Assembly (NCBI GenBank): GCA_002110485.1
Contig: MOWL01000028.1
Coordinates: forward strand, 248,001-312,000
Source: Emergomyces orientalis
Lineage: Eukaryota > Ascomycota > Eurotiomycetes > Onygenales > Ajellomycetaceae
Direction: 5' to 3'
DNA: 64,000 bases
In this document: in pieces, positions 21,890 through 34,520 of the stretch
Layout of the letters: every line of letters starts with the position of its first letter
How positions within the stretch are numbered: the first letter of the stretch is position 1
Translations under genes and position numbers: made by a program
Notes under the pieces: generated by a model
Told to the model about the DNA's origin: nothing
The model's input: the letters and a program-made list of their open reading frames with translations, nothing else
Databases searched by the model: none

Positions 21890-24800
21890 TCAGTCATACC
21901 ACCCATCCTGCAGTCCATTCAAAAAAGCGTCATCAACATTGATAAAACTCTTCCAGTAATCCACCTCCAGTCTCCATGGCCGGGTCTGTATCGCAAACGT
22001 GACAGCCAACGTCAACTGGAGCAGCTCTTCCTCATCATCCGCAAATATAAGCACCATATCCCGTTTAATCACAACCTTGTCACGCAAGAGGTTCATGTAA
22101 GGCCCAAGCCGCTGCTGGAGATTGTGATGCATGCTCCAGTCAGAGAAAGGCATATCCTTCGGAATGAAACGCCAGGACCACGGTCGTCCTATCTCATCGA
22201 TAAACGAGGTCCAGAGACGGTTGTCATAGCCGATCATCAGAGGGTAAAAATGCGAGCCAGACCAAACCCTGAGAAAGGAGAAACGCGCGTTTGGTCGGGA
22301 AGCAGCGTGGGATGTAATCTTGTTACGCAGGAAAGAGATTGAAATTTTGGCCGGGTCTTCGCGCCCAGCAGGCATGTGAATTTCATGCAACATATCGCGA
22401 AAGTCGATGAAGAGATCAAGAGGTCGGTCTTTTTCGCGGCCGGCGAATGCTTGGCCTGGGATCTGGTCCGGCGGTTCATAGCACAAACAAATGACGCCCT
22501 CTTTGAACACTATATTGATTTGTTAGACTCTTTAGCCTATGAAAAATGTCTTCGCTCTCGCATCATGGTAAGTTAACTCACGGTGAGCAATTTTGGGTCG
22601 CAACGCGACGTCCCATTCCGGAGAAAGCTCATCTAACAGATATGTCTTGTTTTTTTGACATATCTCTGCTATTCCATCCAACTCCTCGAAAAATTTATTA
22701 CCTCTGGAGGTGGGGCACCGATAACCTCTTCTATCTGGGAGTACTTTGCTGCGTTCCGCCTGCCCGAAAAGCATCGACTTTTTGAGCTCATCCCCGTCCT
22801 TACAGGTGTCAAAGAAAACATTCCCTGCGGGGAAAAATAACGACGTCATCAAGCATACACGTCGCGCATCTCCTCGTACCCTCGAATGGGTACCTGGATG
22901 GTAGTTCAGAAATACGAGGGGTTTCCACCAGTTTGCTACTGTTGCTGTCATATAATGATGGTTCGCCTCACATTTTGAACAGATTTGGAGGAGTTCATTC
23001 CACCTGGCAAAGCCGTTGGGCTCTAGATCCGCCCGGTGCCAGGCTTCCTTGAACACTAGTTACGGATAGTTAGCAAATGGCGGTTTTCTACTGCTCGTAC
23101 TGCCCAGGACAGAGCATGTAAATCACCGTGCCACCTGCCTTTGGCTTTATGACGGTCTAAAAATTCCATAAATTCAAGCCGCATGTCATCACCATCCTCT
23201 GGCCCGGGCCCAAATTCTTCCAGGATGTCATTTGCCTTCTCCAATGCTTCGACGAATTCGTCCAAAATGTTATTATATGGGTCCCTATTCCATAGTATCA
23301 GCTTACTCCCCGCACCAGAAGAACAGAAAAAGGGATTCATACGAGTCTGATAATTCACGACCCTCCTCGCTCTCCTCATGTCCATCTCCATGCTGACCTT
23401 GATCAGATTCCTCCAGTTTGGTCAGCTTGGTCTCGCTACTTGGATTTAACGAGCTGGTCTCCGAGAAATCAGAATCTGCCCACTCATCCTCCTCCTCATC
23501 GGAATAATACTCTTCAGAGTCGAAATCCTCGGAATTATATTCCTCATAACTGTCCAGATCATAGGCGAAACGTTTAATATAGTTCTTGATCCGGCCTTGT
23601 TCGAAGTCGGTTAACTGGTTAGTCATCGTTTTCATGCGATTCGACGTTGCCTCGCCCGTGAATTCTTCAGGGAAAAGGATGGCATCTTCCAACGCGTCGG
23701 CCTCGTTATACTTCACCTGCTGCGGCAGGCCTGTTCCGAGTTTCCCTTTGGAATTTCGGAAACGAACTATTATTGTATCCTCTCTCTCATAAACAGCATG
23801 TACACTCTCAACTCGCTCCCCCGGCTTGATGTCTCGGACCCTATGCGTTTTAGGGTCTTTGGTTACCGTTTTCAGATAGGGCGCGGAAGCACCAAGAACT
23901 TCGGCTGGCCGAGTAACGCGATGGGATTTGAATAACATCTATTCAACGTCAGCGTGGGACAATACAAATGCAGTTACACAATACTAAAAGAAGGCTAACC
24001 TCAATTATGCCGCTGTGCAAGGCCTCAAACGGCTCCCCAGGTGCAGAACTCCAAATATATATGTCGTAAAAATCATCGAATCCGAGCCGAAAGGCCCTTC
24101 GACGCTCCATCTCATTGAAAAATGCCTCATCAACTCGCCTAAGTACATTCCATGGAGCCCGGGATCCCCTCCGATGGCCAATCTTTTCGCGGAACAGCCA
24201 GGCATTGTCGTCTGGCGGCTTCACGAGTATTTTGCCAGTTTTGCCATCCCGAACGACGAGCATCATGCGGGAGGCTTGCATTGATACATATTGGAGGAAT
24301 CTACGAGTGACAGGATTGCTACGTTTCATTTGAGCGCATAGATAATTTCTTGCCTCTCGAACAGCATGGTTCCGGCCACGGCCCACAATCCTTTCCTCGC
24401 TAAAGGTCAGCAAGCTTGCCTTAGCTTCGATACAGAATGGTATGAAACCCTATAAAAATAGTTAAATGATTTCCTCTGTTCTCTTTGACTTATGAGGAAA
24501 AGTCCACTTACCATTGAGAGCAGGGATCTGTGCATCGTATGGCTCGTCGATAGCAACCATGACGGCGACGGGAAATAGTTATTGCTGGCCAGGATGTTCA
24601 GTTCAAAAAACTCGTCCCACGATTTGCAAAGTTCCACAGCTCTGAAAAAATTGCAGTCCTTTGCATTGATACTGAAATGAAGCCAGCCCCCGCGGGACAT
24701 GGATTTGGTGCTGGGGTAGTTATATATATGCCGACCGCAAAGCTTGACTCTAACTTTCCGTTGAGTACGGCTGTCCTCACCATCCAGTTTGCCGAAGTCA

Positions 24801-26518
24801 ATCGCTGAGCCTTGTCCCTCTCCTGCATCACCTTCATCCAAGGTTTTCTTCCGCTTCTCGCGCTTGGCAGATATCTTCTTCTCTCTCTTTGATTTCCATG
24901 TATCAGGGATATGATTTCGTCGACGTGAGCGGCTCACTATCCAGTCTTCATCGTCATCCTGATCGTCATCAGACTCCGGCTCCTCTTCTTCATCGGAATA
25001 AGACACTTCTGCACTCTCAGTATTACCACGAGCAAAATCCGCACAAGCATCACGAATATCTTGTAACTGTGGCTGCTCCAATTTCAAACAAATATCCCTG
25101 AGGTCGGTTACGGTCACATCAGGATCGTTAAAGAACTCATTAATGGTAGAGGACCGCAAAGCAGCTGGTAGGAGACCAGTATTTCCCAACAGCAATCTGC
25201 AGAACAGGTAGTTCTTAATCTCGGCTACATCGTCCAATAGCTGATCAACTTCATCTGCAGCGATGGGGCAAATTTGATCCGACATGACTTCTGGCTTCTC
25301 GGGGGTACCCTTGATTAGCAAAGCCGCGCCCTCTATTTTCATTCCTTCAGTAAGTCGATTGCGCATTGCGTCGCGGCTTTCGATATTTTCGGCGTTTGGA
25401 TCCGTGTCTGCACTGCTTTTTTGGCTGGCAGCTGAGGACTTCTCCGCGGCCCCAGAAGTAGGCGGATTACTTTTCCCTTTCTTGCCTCTTTTCTTATTCT
25501 GAGAAGAAGTTATAGGATGCACATTTTGAGAAGTTGCTGTGTTTTCCTTTTGAGTGGAAGGTAAAGTTGTATTCGTGCTCTGGGGAGCAGAGTGACTGTC
25601 TGGCTTTGCTGGCCCGGCATCATTCCCTTTAGCAGTTTCCTCCAGGTGCTCTTCGGTTAGCCAAAGGAAGTGCTCGATCAGATTGATATAAGTGCCACGT
25701 TCATTGTCGAGCACGTCTTCAATCGGGTCCCAAGATCCAGCGTCTTGTGCAAGTCGCTCCTTGTAAATCTTTTGAAGGAAATCATCCTGCTGTTTTTTCT
25801 GTTCTTTTATGCGCAGTTCACGCATACGCCGGTCAACTTCCTTCATCTGCCTCCTAAAGAGCGCAGCCTCTCTTTTAATCTTCTTCTTCTCATTCTCGCG
25901 GGTTTTATCTTCCTCTTGCTGGCATTTCAGCGTCCATTGGAACCATTTGCGTTTCTTATAGAGTATCTCCGCGGTTCGGCGGGTGACTCGTTCCAAGGCT
26001 ATGGCAACAGTTACCTTCTGCTGTAACAGAGTGTCTAGATATTTCTGATGACCATAGTCCATTGCCTGGGCGTAGAAATGAGCATGATGGAGTTTTCGAG
26101 CTTTGATGACGCGGTCAAGCAAACGATACGTTTGTAACAGGTGTTCATGGATTTCTGAAAGCGCACTCTCATTTCCAAGATCCCCAAAGAAGTCATTGGC
26201 AAGTTTGGTGGATCTTTTAGCCAGTTGTTCAGGGGGACTGGAACGAAGCTCATCCAATTTTGCATTCCTACTTTTGTAACCCATATAGAGGCCTACACAT
26301 ATATCATCTCAGCTGGATGGTTGTAATAGAAAAGGATTCCCAAACATGGATTGCAACATACCGTGGCACTGTCTGGAGTGAAAGGGACAAAACAAGCCAT
26401 TAGAGGATGTTGCAGGTGCATCGCAGGGTTTCTCATCAACGAGGCTTAACGCGGTGCACTTCATCTCACCATTGTCCACAGAAGCAGACTGCTCAAGATC
26501 CGTATTTAAGGCGGACAT
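21890..26518 (-). CDS. conserved fungal protein of unknown function, 1411 residues
   Basis: Seven exons keep one frame: 26362-26518, 24512-26292, 24000-24449, 23343-23938, 23127-23284, 22582-23055, 21890-22509 (4236 nt). The N-terminus has a Cys/His cluster that could bind zinc (CTALSLVDEKPC, NGLFCPFHSRQC). Next is a long charged, probably coiled-coil section (about residues 140-210, EEDKTRENEKKKIKREAALF), a low-complexity Ser/Thr/Lys-rich linker, acidic runs (SYSDEEEEPESDDDQDDDED) and a structured C-terminal part. I recall similar N-termini in large Eurotiomycete proteins without assigned function. Exons 6 and 7 are open from GTG codons only because they are internal exons. The exon 5/6 junction is the least certain. 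Lys-rich blocks could be nuclear localisation signals; no enzyme motif is seen. Confidence 0.75.
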
Positions 26519-27651
26519 AGCGAGTGATATTGCATTGCTCGATGCAAGCTACCTGGGGAGGTGGACAAGTAAATACATGGGCCAGCCAAACGCACCAAGC
26601 AAATGATTCAGATGTAATAATACTAGTACATATATAAAATTGATATATCAAATGCGAAAATGTAAAAATGCAATAGATAATAGAGATCAAACAATTGGGT
26701 ATCGCTGGGCAGGCAACTCCCTACCTAGGTAGGTATCTGTCTGCGTCTGTGTCTGCGTCTGTGTCTGCGTCTGTGTCTGCGTCTGTATCTGCGTCTGTGT
26801 TTGCGTCTGTCTGTGAAGAAAGAGACAGTTGATTTGATTCCCCAAGTCAACACTAGCTAGAGGTGGGATCGCGCGGTCCCGTGACAGCAATGCTCAACCT
26901 CATTTTTGTGTTCTGCTTCAACAAATTTTTTTCCTCCCCATCCCCCCATGAGAATCAGGAATTAGTAATTGCCGTCAATGGGGTTTACGATTGCAATGTG
27001 CCGTTTTGTGTGAAATCCCTCGGCATTTTTGCACAGTTTAGATAAACATACTGAGAACTGTGCCGATGCTATTTATACGTTCCGCCAGGCTGGATCCTGT
27101 TTTCTCCAGATGTTTCAATCCATGGATAGTAGTAGTTACGACGTCATAGTGCTTTTGGTTTCTCGAATGACAGAAGACTCCAAATAGTTGTCTTCGAGAC
27201 TGAAAAAAGGGGATTCGCAGGTTCGTAGGCTCGTACAGCAATCACTCCAATATTCAGACCTTTCCCCCTACGATCATTGCTAGTTTGTCGACTTTCCAGC
27301 TGGAGAAACCAGCTCATTCATTCGACCAATATGGCAAACTGTTCCAAGGTTACCGATTAACTCTGAATCTCTCTGCCTGGTTGACATATGCGGCGGGGAT
27401 GTTCCATGTATGTACAACAGGTTTCGCCTGCCCGATTGGAACACTAACTAGCTCAGTGATGACGATGGTGCCGTGTCAATATGGAAGCATATCCAAGGAA
27501 CTTGGTTCATGCACCCGATGCTGCTTCAAATTATCTAGCATTTATGCATGACGAATCTGACCTCACGCTTTCTTAACCTGGCATTCCCTGAATCGCCATC
27601 TCCCGCTTTTTTGCCTCTTATCAGTCTATGAGCCTCTAGTTTTATATATAT

Positions 27652-27684
<33 letters not shown>

Positions 27685-27812
27685 AATCAACAGTCCAGCC
27701 TTTATATACTCCAGCTCTTTGTCTTTCGACATTCGGCTTTAGCTTTTTATTATCCTCCGTATATTTTTTACCTTATTATTTTTGAAGACTGGATATTGAG
27801 AAGTCGCCCACC
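26519..27812. other. divergent intergenic region
   Basis: Separates the 5' ends of the 1411-residue protein gene and the opsin-related gene. Holds a 12-bp minisatellite and, near 27640-27682, an AT/TG microsatellite. No gene recognised. Confidence 0.6.
26735..26814 (+). repeat. 12-bp minisatellite, unit TCTGTGTCTGCG
   Basis: About six and a half slightly varying copies made of alternating TCTGTG and TCTGCG hexamers. It is noncoding: the open frame across it is a repeat artefact of Gln/Thr codons. Confidence 0.9.
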
Positions 27813-28958
27813 ATGATCGAGCCAACCAATATTGATGCCTTCAGGCCTTTGTCTACAATTGCCCCGATCCCGACTGTTATCCCTAACGAGCCCATCTTTC
27901 AGGAACTAGGAGGCACCGGTCATCGAACATTATGGTATGTCTGCTGTTTTACAAAGAAGACACAGAAGAAAACGAAACACCCAACCTAATGAGTTTAATA
28001 GGGTGGTTGCGATACTCATGTTACTATCATCTCTTACTTTCTACATCTTAGCTGCCCGAGCACCAGTTGTAGGTTTCCCCTATAATAAACTGGATATTGC
28101 GTAATTGGCACCTATCTAACAAACTCACTCACAGCAAAAACGCCTATTCCATGTCCTGGTCTCGTTAGTAACCACCATATCTTTCCTCGCTTATTTTGCC
28201 ATGGCTACAGGCGGTGGAAAGGCATATAACCATGTTATCATCCACGAACACCACGAGAAAACCCCTGATACCGTCCAAAATATTTACCGTGAGGTATACT
28301 GGGCCCGATATGTGAACTGGGGCCTGACATTCCCCATGATTCTCATCATCCTGGTTCTCCTGTCCGGAATGAACGGAGCTGGCCTTCTGGTCTCCGTCGC
28401 CGCGAACTTAATCATGGTTGTGACTGGTGCAATCAGCGCATACGGAGGACCCAGCGGGCGGAAGTGGGCGTGGTATACGCTTTCTTGTTTGGCATATCTC
28501 ACAATCGTATATCAGCTCGTATTCAACGGCCGCAGGGCAGTTGCATCAAAAGACAATAGGACGAAAACGCTGTTTGGGTCGCTCTCTGGGTTTACACTGG
28601 TTGTTTTGCTGGTCTACCCAATGTAAGTATACAACGAATTTCACGTCGTTATGTCGAGTAAGACTGATGTTAAAATCCATTCAGAATCTGGGCTGCTTCC
28701 TCAAACGCCCGTCGCATGAGCATTGACGCGGAGATCGTCACCTATGCCATTTTGGATATTCTCCTTCAGGGCCTTTTCGGATACTGGCTCCTCATCTCCC
28801 ACGATAGCATGTCAGCTTAGTAAGTTCACTCCAACTTCTATGGGTGTCTGGCATGAATACTTATATCTTTGCGCAGCTCCTTGAACATGGAGGGATTCTG
28901 GGCGCGCGGCGTCGGAACCGAAGGAAACATTCGAATCGGTGACGAAGAGGGATCCTAA
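27813..28958 (+). CDS. opsin-related seven-helix membrane protein (non-retinal type)
   Basis: A 297-residue protein from five exons (27813-27934, 28002-28068, 28135-28622, 28685-28819, 28877-28958). It has the seven-helix microbial rhodopsin layout. Helix C reads YWARYVNWGLTFPMILIILVL, matching bacteriorhodopsin's YWARYADW...; Arg is kept, but the proton-acceptor Asp is Asn and the donor Asp position is Ile. In helix G the retinal-binding Lys is replaced (AILDILLQGLFGYW has Gln where DxLxK is expected). This matches opsin-related proteins such as yeast Hsp30/Mrh1/Yro2, which are stress-linked plasma-membrane proteins, and argues against light-driven pumping. The short C-tail is acidic (IGDEEGS). 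Confidence 0.88.
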
Positions 28959-29652
28959 ACGCCGGTTTATTACGGACGTGAAGGTAACGTCAACCATTAG
29001 CCCATGGGACCTGACACAACGAATATCCTTCACGGACGATATCTTCAGTATGCGAGTGTGAAATGTTTTCAAAAACGAAGATGACGACCGACAAGCTCTT
29101 TGGCCCAGTATTTCATCCAGCCATTTTTTAGTCATTTGTTTTTCGGTTTACTTCATTTTCTTTGGGAGAGTTACACGGCAATTTGGAAATTGGCTATCTC
29201 GTCTGCAATCAGTTTGTCACAAAAGTGGATTTTGTGAGCTTTTGTCTGTGGGCAGAAGATCAGGTTTACTTATGAGCTCCGTATTTTTTTGAGGTATTCT
29301 TTGAAAAGTGCTTATCTATAGGTACCTAAATCGTATCATGAGATTGAATGACTAGCGATAGCAATAATAATACTGAGAAATATTTGGGAATTCGTTTTGA
29401 TACAACAGTTTTCAAGGGTTGCTCATGATGGCAGAAGGTTTGTCGTTCCTGGTCATATTCTGCACTGAAGCGAAATTATAATCAACTGTAGTTAACTAAA
29501 CCCCATTAATTACATGATTTCACCATTTTTACCGGTGTAATCGAGCTCAGCCTATATTGGGCGGCTAATATGCAGACCTCCCTCCCTTCGTTACTCTCGA
29601 AATACACTTTACCCTCCCCCAAACCCCTTTTCAGTTCCACCAAACCGATTAG
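28959..29652. other. convergent 3' intergenic region
   Basis: Between the 3' ends of the opsin-related gene and the next minus-strand gene. No additional gene recognised. Confidence 0.5.
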
Positions 29653-29957
29653 TCAGCGCTTGGCCTTCTTCCGTGACGAAAACAACCTCATCCGTTGTTG
29701 GGTTTTGACATCCTTCTTGTATTTCTCTCCTATATCTGTAGAGGACAGGTTATTCCCATCTCTCTGCTTACCCTCATTTGTACCCGTACCTTCTGCAGTT
29801 GCAGAGCATTTTTCAGCGCGCTTTGGACTAGCCACAGGCGCGTGGGGATTCGGGCATGAAAAGTGAGGTGTGGCCGTGATGGTGTCTCCTTTCGGAGCCA
29901 CCAGTACCTCTGATTTCTCGGCTGCTGTTACTGTGACTGGTTCTGTTGCTGCTGCAG

Positions 29958-29995
<38 letters not shown>

Positions 29996-31882
29996 GCTGT
30001 CATTATTGCTGTTGCTTTTGCCGTAGCTGCCGGACAATCTGCTCCTGTATCTGCTAGCTTCTTCACCTTCGGCCCCAGGTCTACCAGCTTCATCTCACCG
30101 TACTTGACCCGTCTAGCAAGCATAGCGTGCTCGGCCAGAAGTTTCGGCCAAGATACAACGACTTGCTCGCACATACGATCCGACAACACAAATCCCGCAT
30201 CAACGCAGTCGTTCTTGAAGTTGATCATGCGGAGACGGTGCGGGTTGAAAAAACGGAAAGGGTCCGCGTCGACGACAAAACCGGTCAGGGAGAGTTTGAC
30301 GACTGGCAAGAGGATGAGGGTACTTCCCATGCCATCCGCGCGAGTTTTTGCGTGCGCAATGGCGTATTTATCTAGGTATTCGCCGATGCCAACGCGGCGG
30401 TGGAGAATACCTTGTCCATCATCACCACTAAAAAGGGAGACACATGCGCTTTTAGGTTTTCTTTCTAACCATTTGGAGGTCTCTTTTAAACACAAATGAT
30501 CACTTACTAGTATGAACTCCGCTCCACATCAGGCTTTCTGCGTTGAATCCAACCCCCCTTGATGTACGGCCACCCGGAATAAGCGCGACGAATGCATGGC
30601 TCAAGCGTCATCTCCAGTTCCAAATCTTCAAGGCCAGGGTTCAGCCAGACAGCTTGCCAGATGTACTTTTGGTATGACTGGCTCATCCCAGTGAGCCTCA
30701 GGAGCCGCAGATTGCGGAAGTTGCAGAGCGGCGCCACCGTTTCGAGAGGGAGGACGTCATCATCATCATCGTCAGAGATGGTGATCTCGTACTCGTCAGC
30801 GAAGGGGTTTTGTATTTCCTCCTTGGCATTTTCTTTGCGTTTCTCGTTTTCCTCCTCTTTCACTCCATTTTTCTCAGTCCCCTTATCCTTGGCTTTCTCC
30901 TTGCCTTTCTTCATGCTGTCCGTTGCAGTCGGCCAATAAAGATCAATATGCAGCGAGTCGCAATCCGACTCAAACCGATTCCAGCCCTCGCCACCCCTGA
31001 ACAAATACACAGCTTTTTCACTACAGCAATCGCGGGCGAGAGGGCGAGCCGGAGTCGGCATCGCCCCAGCCGGAATAGAAGCATGGGAAATATGGTTCAA
31101 CGCTTGCAACGACGTCACTTGGTATCCAGTTCCAACAGTCGTGCCTTTCTTTCTACTGCTGTTTCTGCTGCCAAATGCAGAACGCAGAAGCCCGACACTG
31201 CTGCAATTGATGCTACCCTCATCCTCGTCATCCTGATGCTGGCTACGGAAATGGATGTTCCCTGCAAGTTTCTTTGTCGAAGACGACGCGGTGTGTTCTT
31301 GTTCTGACATGATGCTTGCGGATGCTGACGGTGCTGGTTTGTTAATGTTAACGTTAATGTTAAATTTAGTACCGAGCCCGTGTCCTAGGCACGCTGGGGC
31401 ATCATTCATGCTACAGCGACGCTGTTTCTTAGAACCTGAAGTTGAAATTAACTTTGGCTCTCTCCTGCTGGTGCTGTTTCTCTCCGGGCTCGTCCTCACG
31501 TCCCGCGCATCTGAAAAACCGATTTTGCTCCAGCGGAAAGGCAGCAGGGAGCTTGTCGCAACTGTATTGTGTAACAATTAGTACTTTGTGCGGTATGTAA
31601 TTGAAGCGAAAAAGGGGGGAGGAATGTGTTGCACGTCATAAAATACTTTTAGGAGGTATTTGAGTACGTACTCGACTGCCTCGTGATTTTCGTGTCTCCG
31701 TCTCCCCCGTTCTCTCTTTCTTTATTTTTATCTTTTCCTTTTTTTTTAACTTTAGCTTCGATAACGGAGCCTGCACTGATAACATTTGTCGCGAAATCTA
31801 TGTGGGCTTTGTTGTTCTTCTTGTCGTCATCCTCATCGCTCAAGTCACGAAGGAAGCTTTCCCCTGAGCCGTAGCAGGCCAT
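29653..31882 (-). CDS. uncharacterised protein with LRR-like segment and poly-Thr tract
   Basis: Three exons (31672-31882, 30508-31561, 29653-30427) give a continuous 679-residue frame. The N-terminal half is Ser/Arg/Lys-rich and probably disordered, with a Lys/Glu-rich block (KKGKEKAKDKGTEKNG) and an acidic run (ISDDDDDDV). A short leucine-patterned segment, NFRNLRLLRLTGMSQSYQ to PGLEDLELEM, resembles one or two leucine-rich or F-box-type repeats, suggesting a substrate-recognition surface. This is followed by a conserved-looking block (GEYLDKYAIAHAKT, VLSDRMCEQVVVSWPKLLAEHAM). A run of 13 Thr near the C-terminus is encoded by a trinucleotide repeat. No catalytic motif seen; function unknown. 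Confidence 0.7.
29957..29996 (+). repeat. TTG/GTT trinucleotide microsatellite inside a coding exon
   Basis: About 13 units of GTT, which read on the minus strand as the poly-Thr tract of the 679-residue protein. Likely length-polymorphic. Confidence 0.9.
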
Positions 31883-33016
31883 GATTTTGAGAACCTTTTG
31901 TACGCTGCTTATGTTGTGTTGTTTCCAGTGAAGCTTCTATGAGTGATTGAGATGACGAAAACAGAGTAAGCGGCAAAAGCAGGGAAGCTTGCATTGAGCC
32001 AGAACTGAATTGCGAAAAGATATGTGTAAGTTTGAATGGATGAAAGGGTTGCTACAGTGACTTACTCCTCCTGAGCTGGCGTGTTATTATTCTGCCACAG
32101 ATTGAGATGCAGCTGGAGAGAAATTTTATATGCATAACATTCTTAAGACCCAGGATAAATTCACGCTATCTCAATGTGAGCGAAGAACTTGATATTTTTT
32201 ACATTTTCACTTGGTGTTTATCTACCTCAATAGTCCATGCAAGTGAACCGTTTTTCTACAATCACATCGGATGTTTTATTCCCGAGAACAGGCATAGGCA
32301 GAATGAACCTGGTACAAGTATACGCAGTACAATTTGCACGCCATCCTCCATCTACACAAAAAGTTCATTGAGGTTCTTTGATCCTAATTGCTCAAATATT
32401 TCCTAGTAAATTCTGTAGCCAGATTTTTTTCAAGGGGCTAAACACAGAGCCAACAAACTGCCTTAATATATACATTCTTACTTGCAAGGACAAAATACAT
32501 TCGCAGTTAACCACTTTAGCCAGATCTCTTGCCGGAGCAATATATCTTCCGGCGTGTAATTTATTGATGCTTCAGGCTGTTGAGAGCGAAGTGCATTTGG
32601 CCGTGGTAAAAGGACGGAAGGCCAGGGGCTGGTTTTGTATGTACGTGTGCTTGAATACGGCAAAGTAGGTAAAATACTTTTCCGAAAAAGTGTCGAAGAG
32701 GCATATTGGTGCTCAACGAGCAGGTCTAGGCTGAGAATATCCCTGAATGGAGCAGATTTTTGGTCGCCCTCGAACCCGCGCACTCATTTGCTAAGTTGGG
32801 ACATCCCACAAAAAAAAGGATAGAACACGAAGAAGGAATTAATTGTACCTGGCTATTTTTGTGTGTAGTGTATCAATAATCAAACGCAATCATCTCTTCA
32901 TCCCATGAAATTCTTTTTCAAGTTTATTTATCCACACCATCAAATTTCAACTCGATTGATAAATATCAATCGGTAAGAAAAGAAAACAAACGCAAGACAA
33001 GAAAAAAAAATAAAGC
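31883..33016. other. intergenic, no gene recognised
   Basis: AT-rich, containing the promoter of the upstream minus-strand gene and the 3' UTR of the S2 gene. Open frames here are short and unpatterned. Confidence 0.5.
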
Positions 33017-33996
33017 TTAGTATTTCTTCCCCTCTCTCAGAACATCACCAAACTCATCCAGGGGACTCCTGACGAGCTTCGTCTCCTTCCACAGATTCGG
33101 AGTGAGGAAGCCGTAGGTATTTGCGACGGCGACGAAGGTGGCTTTGAGGGTATTCTCGAGGGTCTTGGTGGAACCGGAGGAGGAGGTATAGATGTCGTGG
33201 ACACCGGCGAGCTGGAGGAGGCGCTTGACGGCGGGGGAGGCGACGAGGCCGGTACCGCGGGGGGCAGGGATCAACTAATTTCTTGTTTAATACATACAAT
33301 ACTTTATACTTTCCAAAATTCGATGTGAACGAAGAGATATTAAAACATACCCGAACAGTAACGGAGCCGCACTTGCCGCTCTCCTTTGTAGCGAGCGAGT
33401 GAGGCTCTCCAAGGTTGGAGCCCCAGTATCCTCTGCGGACGGGGAGGACGGAGAGCTTAGCAATGATGATGGCGGCGCGAATGGCAGTGGCTACTTCCTT
33501 TGAGGTCTTGATTCCGAGACCAACATGGCCCATTGAGTCGCCGATGACGACGATGGCCTTGAATCGGGTGCGTTGACCGGCACGTGTCTGCTTCTGGACT
33601 GGTTTGATCTATTCAACATTCAATCGATTTAGTATCAATCCATTGAAATATCTCTAGTTCCTTCACTTCCCCCCACGAAGTCGTATTAAACGTCCTCCGT
33701 AAAAAAAAGATATAGTATATCTATACCTTCATAACCTCATCCTTCAACTTGGGCAAGAAAAAGTCCACAATCTGATATTCCTTGATGGGCAGGGAGTGTA
33801 GGTAGATCTGCTCCATGCTGCTAATCTTGCCAGCTTTGACGAGACGGCCGAGCTTAGTGACGGGCTGCCATTCCTTCTCGTCGCTCTTGGGGCCGCGGCG
33901 GCCACGACGTCCTCGTCCACGGCCACGGTCACCACCACGGTCGCCGCGCGAACCGAAACCTCCACGGGCGGCACCACCACGGGGAGCGTCAGCCAT
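33017..33996 (-). CDS. RPS2: 40S ribosomal protein uS5 (S2)
   Basis: Component of the small ribosomal subunit, 261 residues from three exons (33727-33996, 33351-33608, 33017-33274), each junction in phase. The N-terminus is an Arg/Gly tail (RGGFGSRGDRGGDRGRGRG), typical of eukaryotic S2 and a usual target of arginine methylation. The S5 RNA-binding and C-terminal domains follow: EWQPVTKLGRLVKAGKI, RTRFKAIVVIGDSMGHVGLG, VLPVRRGYWGSNLGEPHS, GTGLVASPAVKRLLQLAG. Length is close to the yeast protein. An upstream in-frame Met (the frame is open to 34023) is not needed; the chosen start MADAPRGG matches family N-termini. Confidence 0.97.
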
Positions 33997-34520
33997 GTTT
34001 GTTTTTTTGTGGTTGATGGACACTGGATTTTCGACCGAACGAGCGGAGGAATTGGGAGGGAGGTGGGAGTTGGCTGCGGTGGGTGGGGTGATTTAATCGT
34101 CGTCGTCGTCGTCGTCAACCTTCACTTTCTTTTGATATAGAAGGCTGAAGGAACAGCGGGAGGTGTGATGCTGAGTCAGCGCGGCTAAGCGAGTTGGGGG
34201 AACAAAAAGGGTTGCAAAAAAGCCCTAAGCAGAGGACCTAAGCCCTGAGCCCTGAGCCCTAAATAGAGTCCTGTTTTGGAATTTGAGTGGATGTGGCAGT
34301 AAGCGGACAATCTGCCATGGCAATAGAGTCGATATCGCGATCTCCACGTTCGCCTGCCAAATACGGAGACTCGGAGCTGCGGAGAGAGAATTGGCGCTGG
34401 CAATATCTATCGGGGGATATTCATTTATATAAACGATGAGACGATACTTAGGGACAGCTATGGTAGATATTAGATAGATTGTTTCAGTCTTTAATTGTCT
34501 GTCTTTACCCATTACATAAA
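33997..34520. promoter_or_regulatory. divergent promoter region, RPS2 / Mpv17-like gene
   Basis: 524 bp between two divergent start codons. Includes a GTC/TCG trinucleotide run at about 34097-34118 in the presumed RPS2 leader. No conserved operator could be named. Confidence 0.5.

Noticed and set aside
22510..23056. Separate minus-strand genes starting with GTG
   Set aside because: Both frames start exactly after splice acceptors (AG|TGTTCAA) and join in phase to neighbouring exons, so they are internal exons of the 1411-residue gene.
26687..26890. Gln/Thr-rich minus-strand open frame
   Set aside because: It is the translation of a 12-bp minisatellite and has no other coding character.
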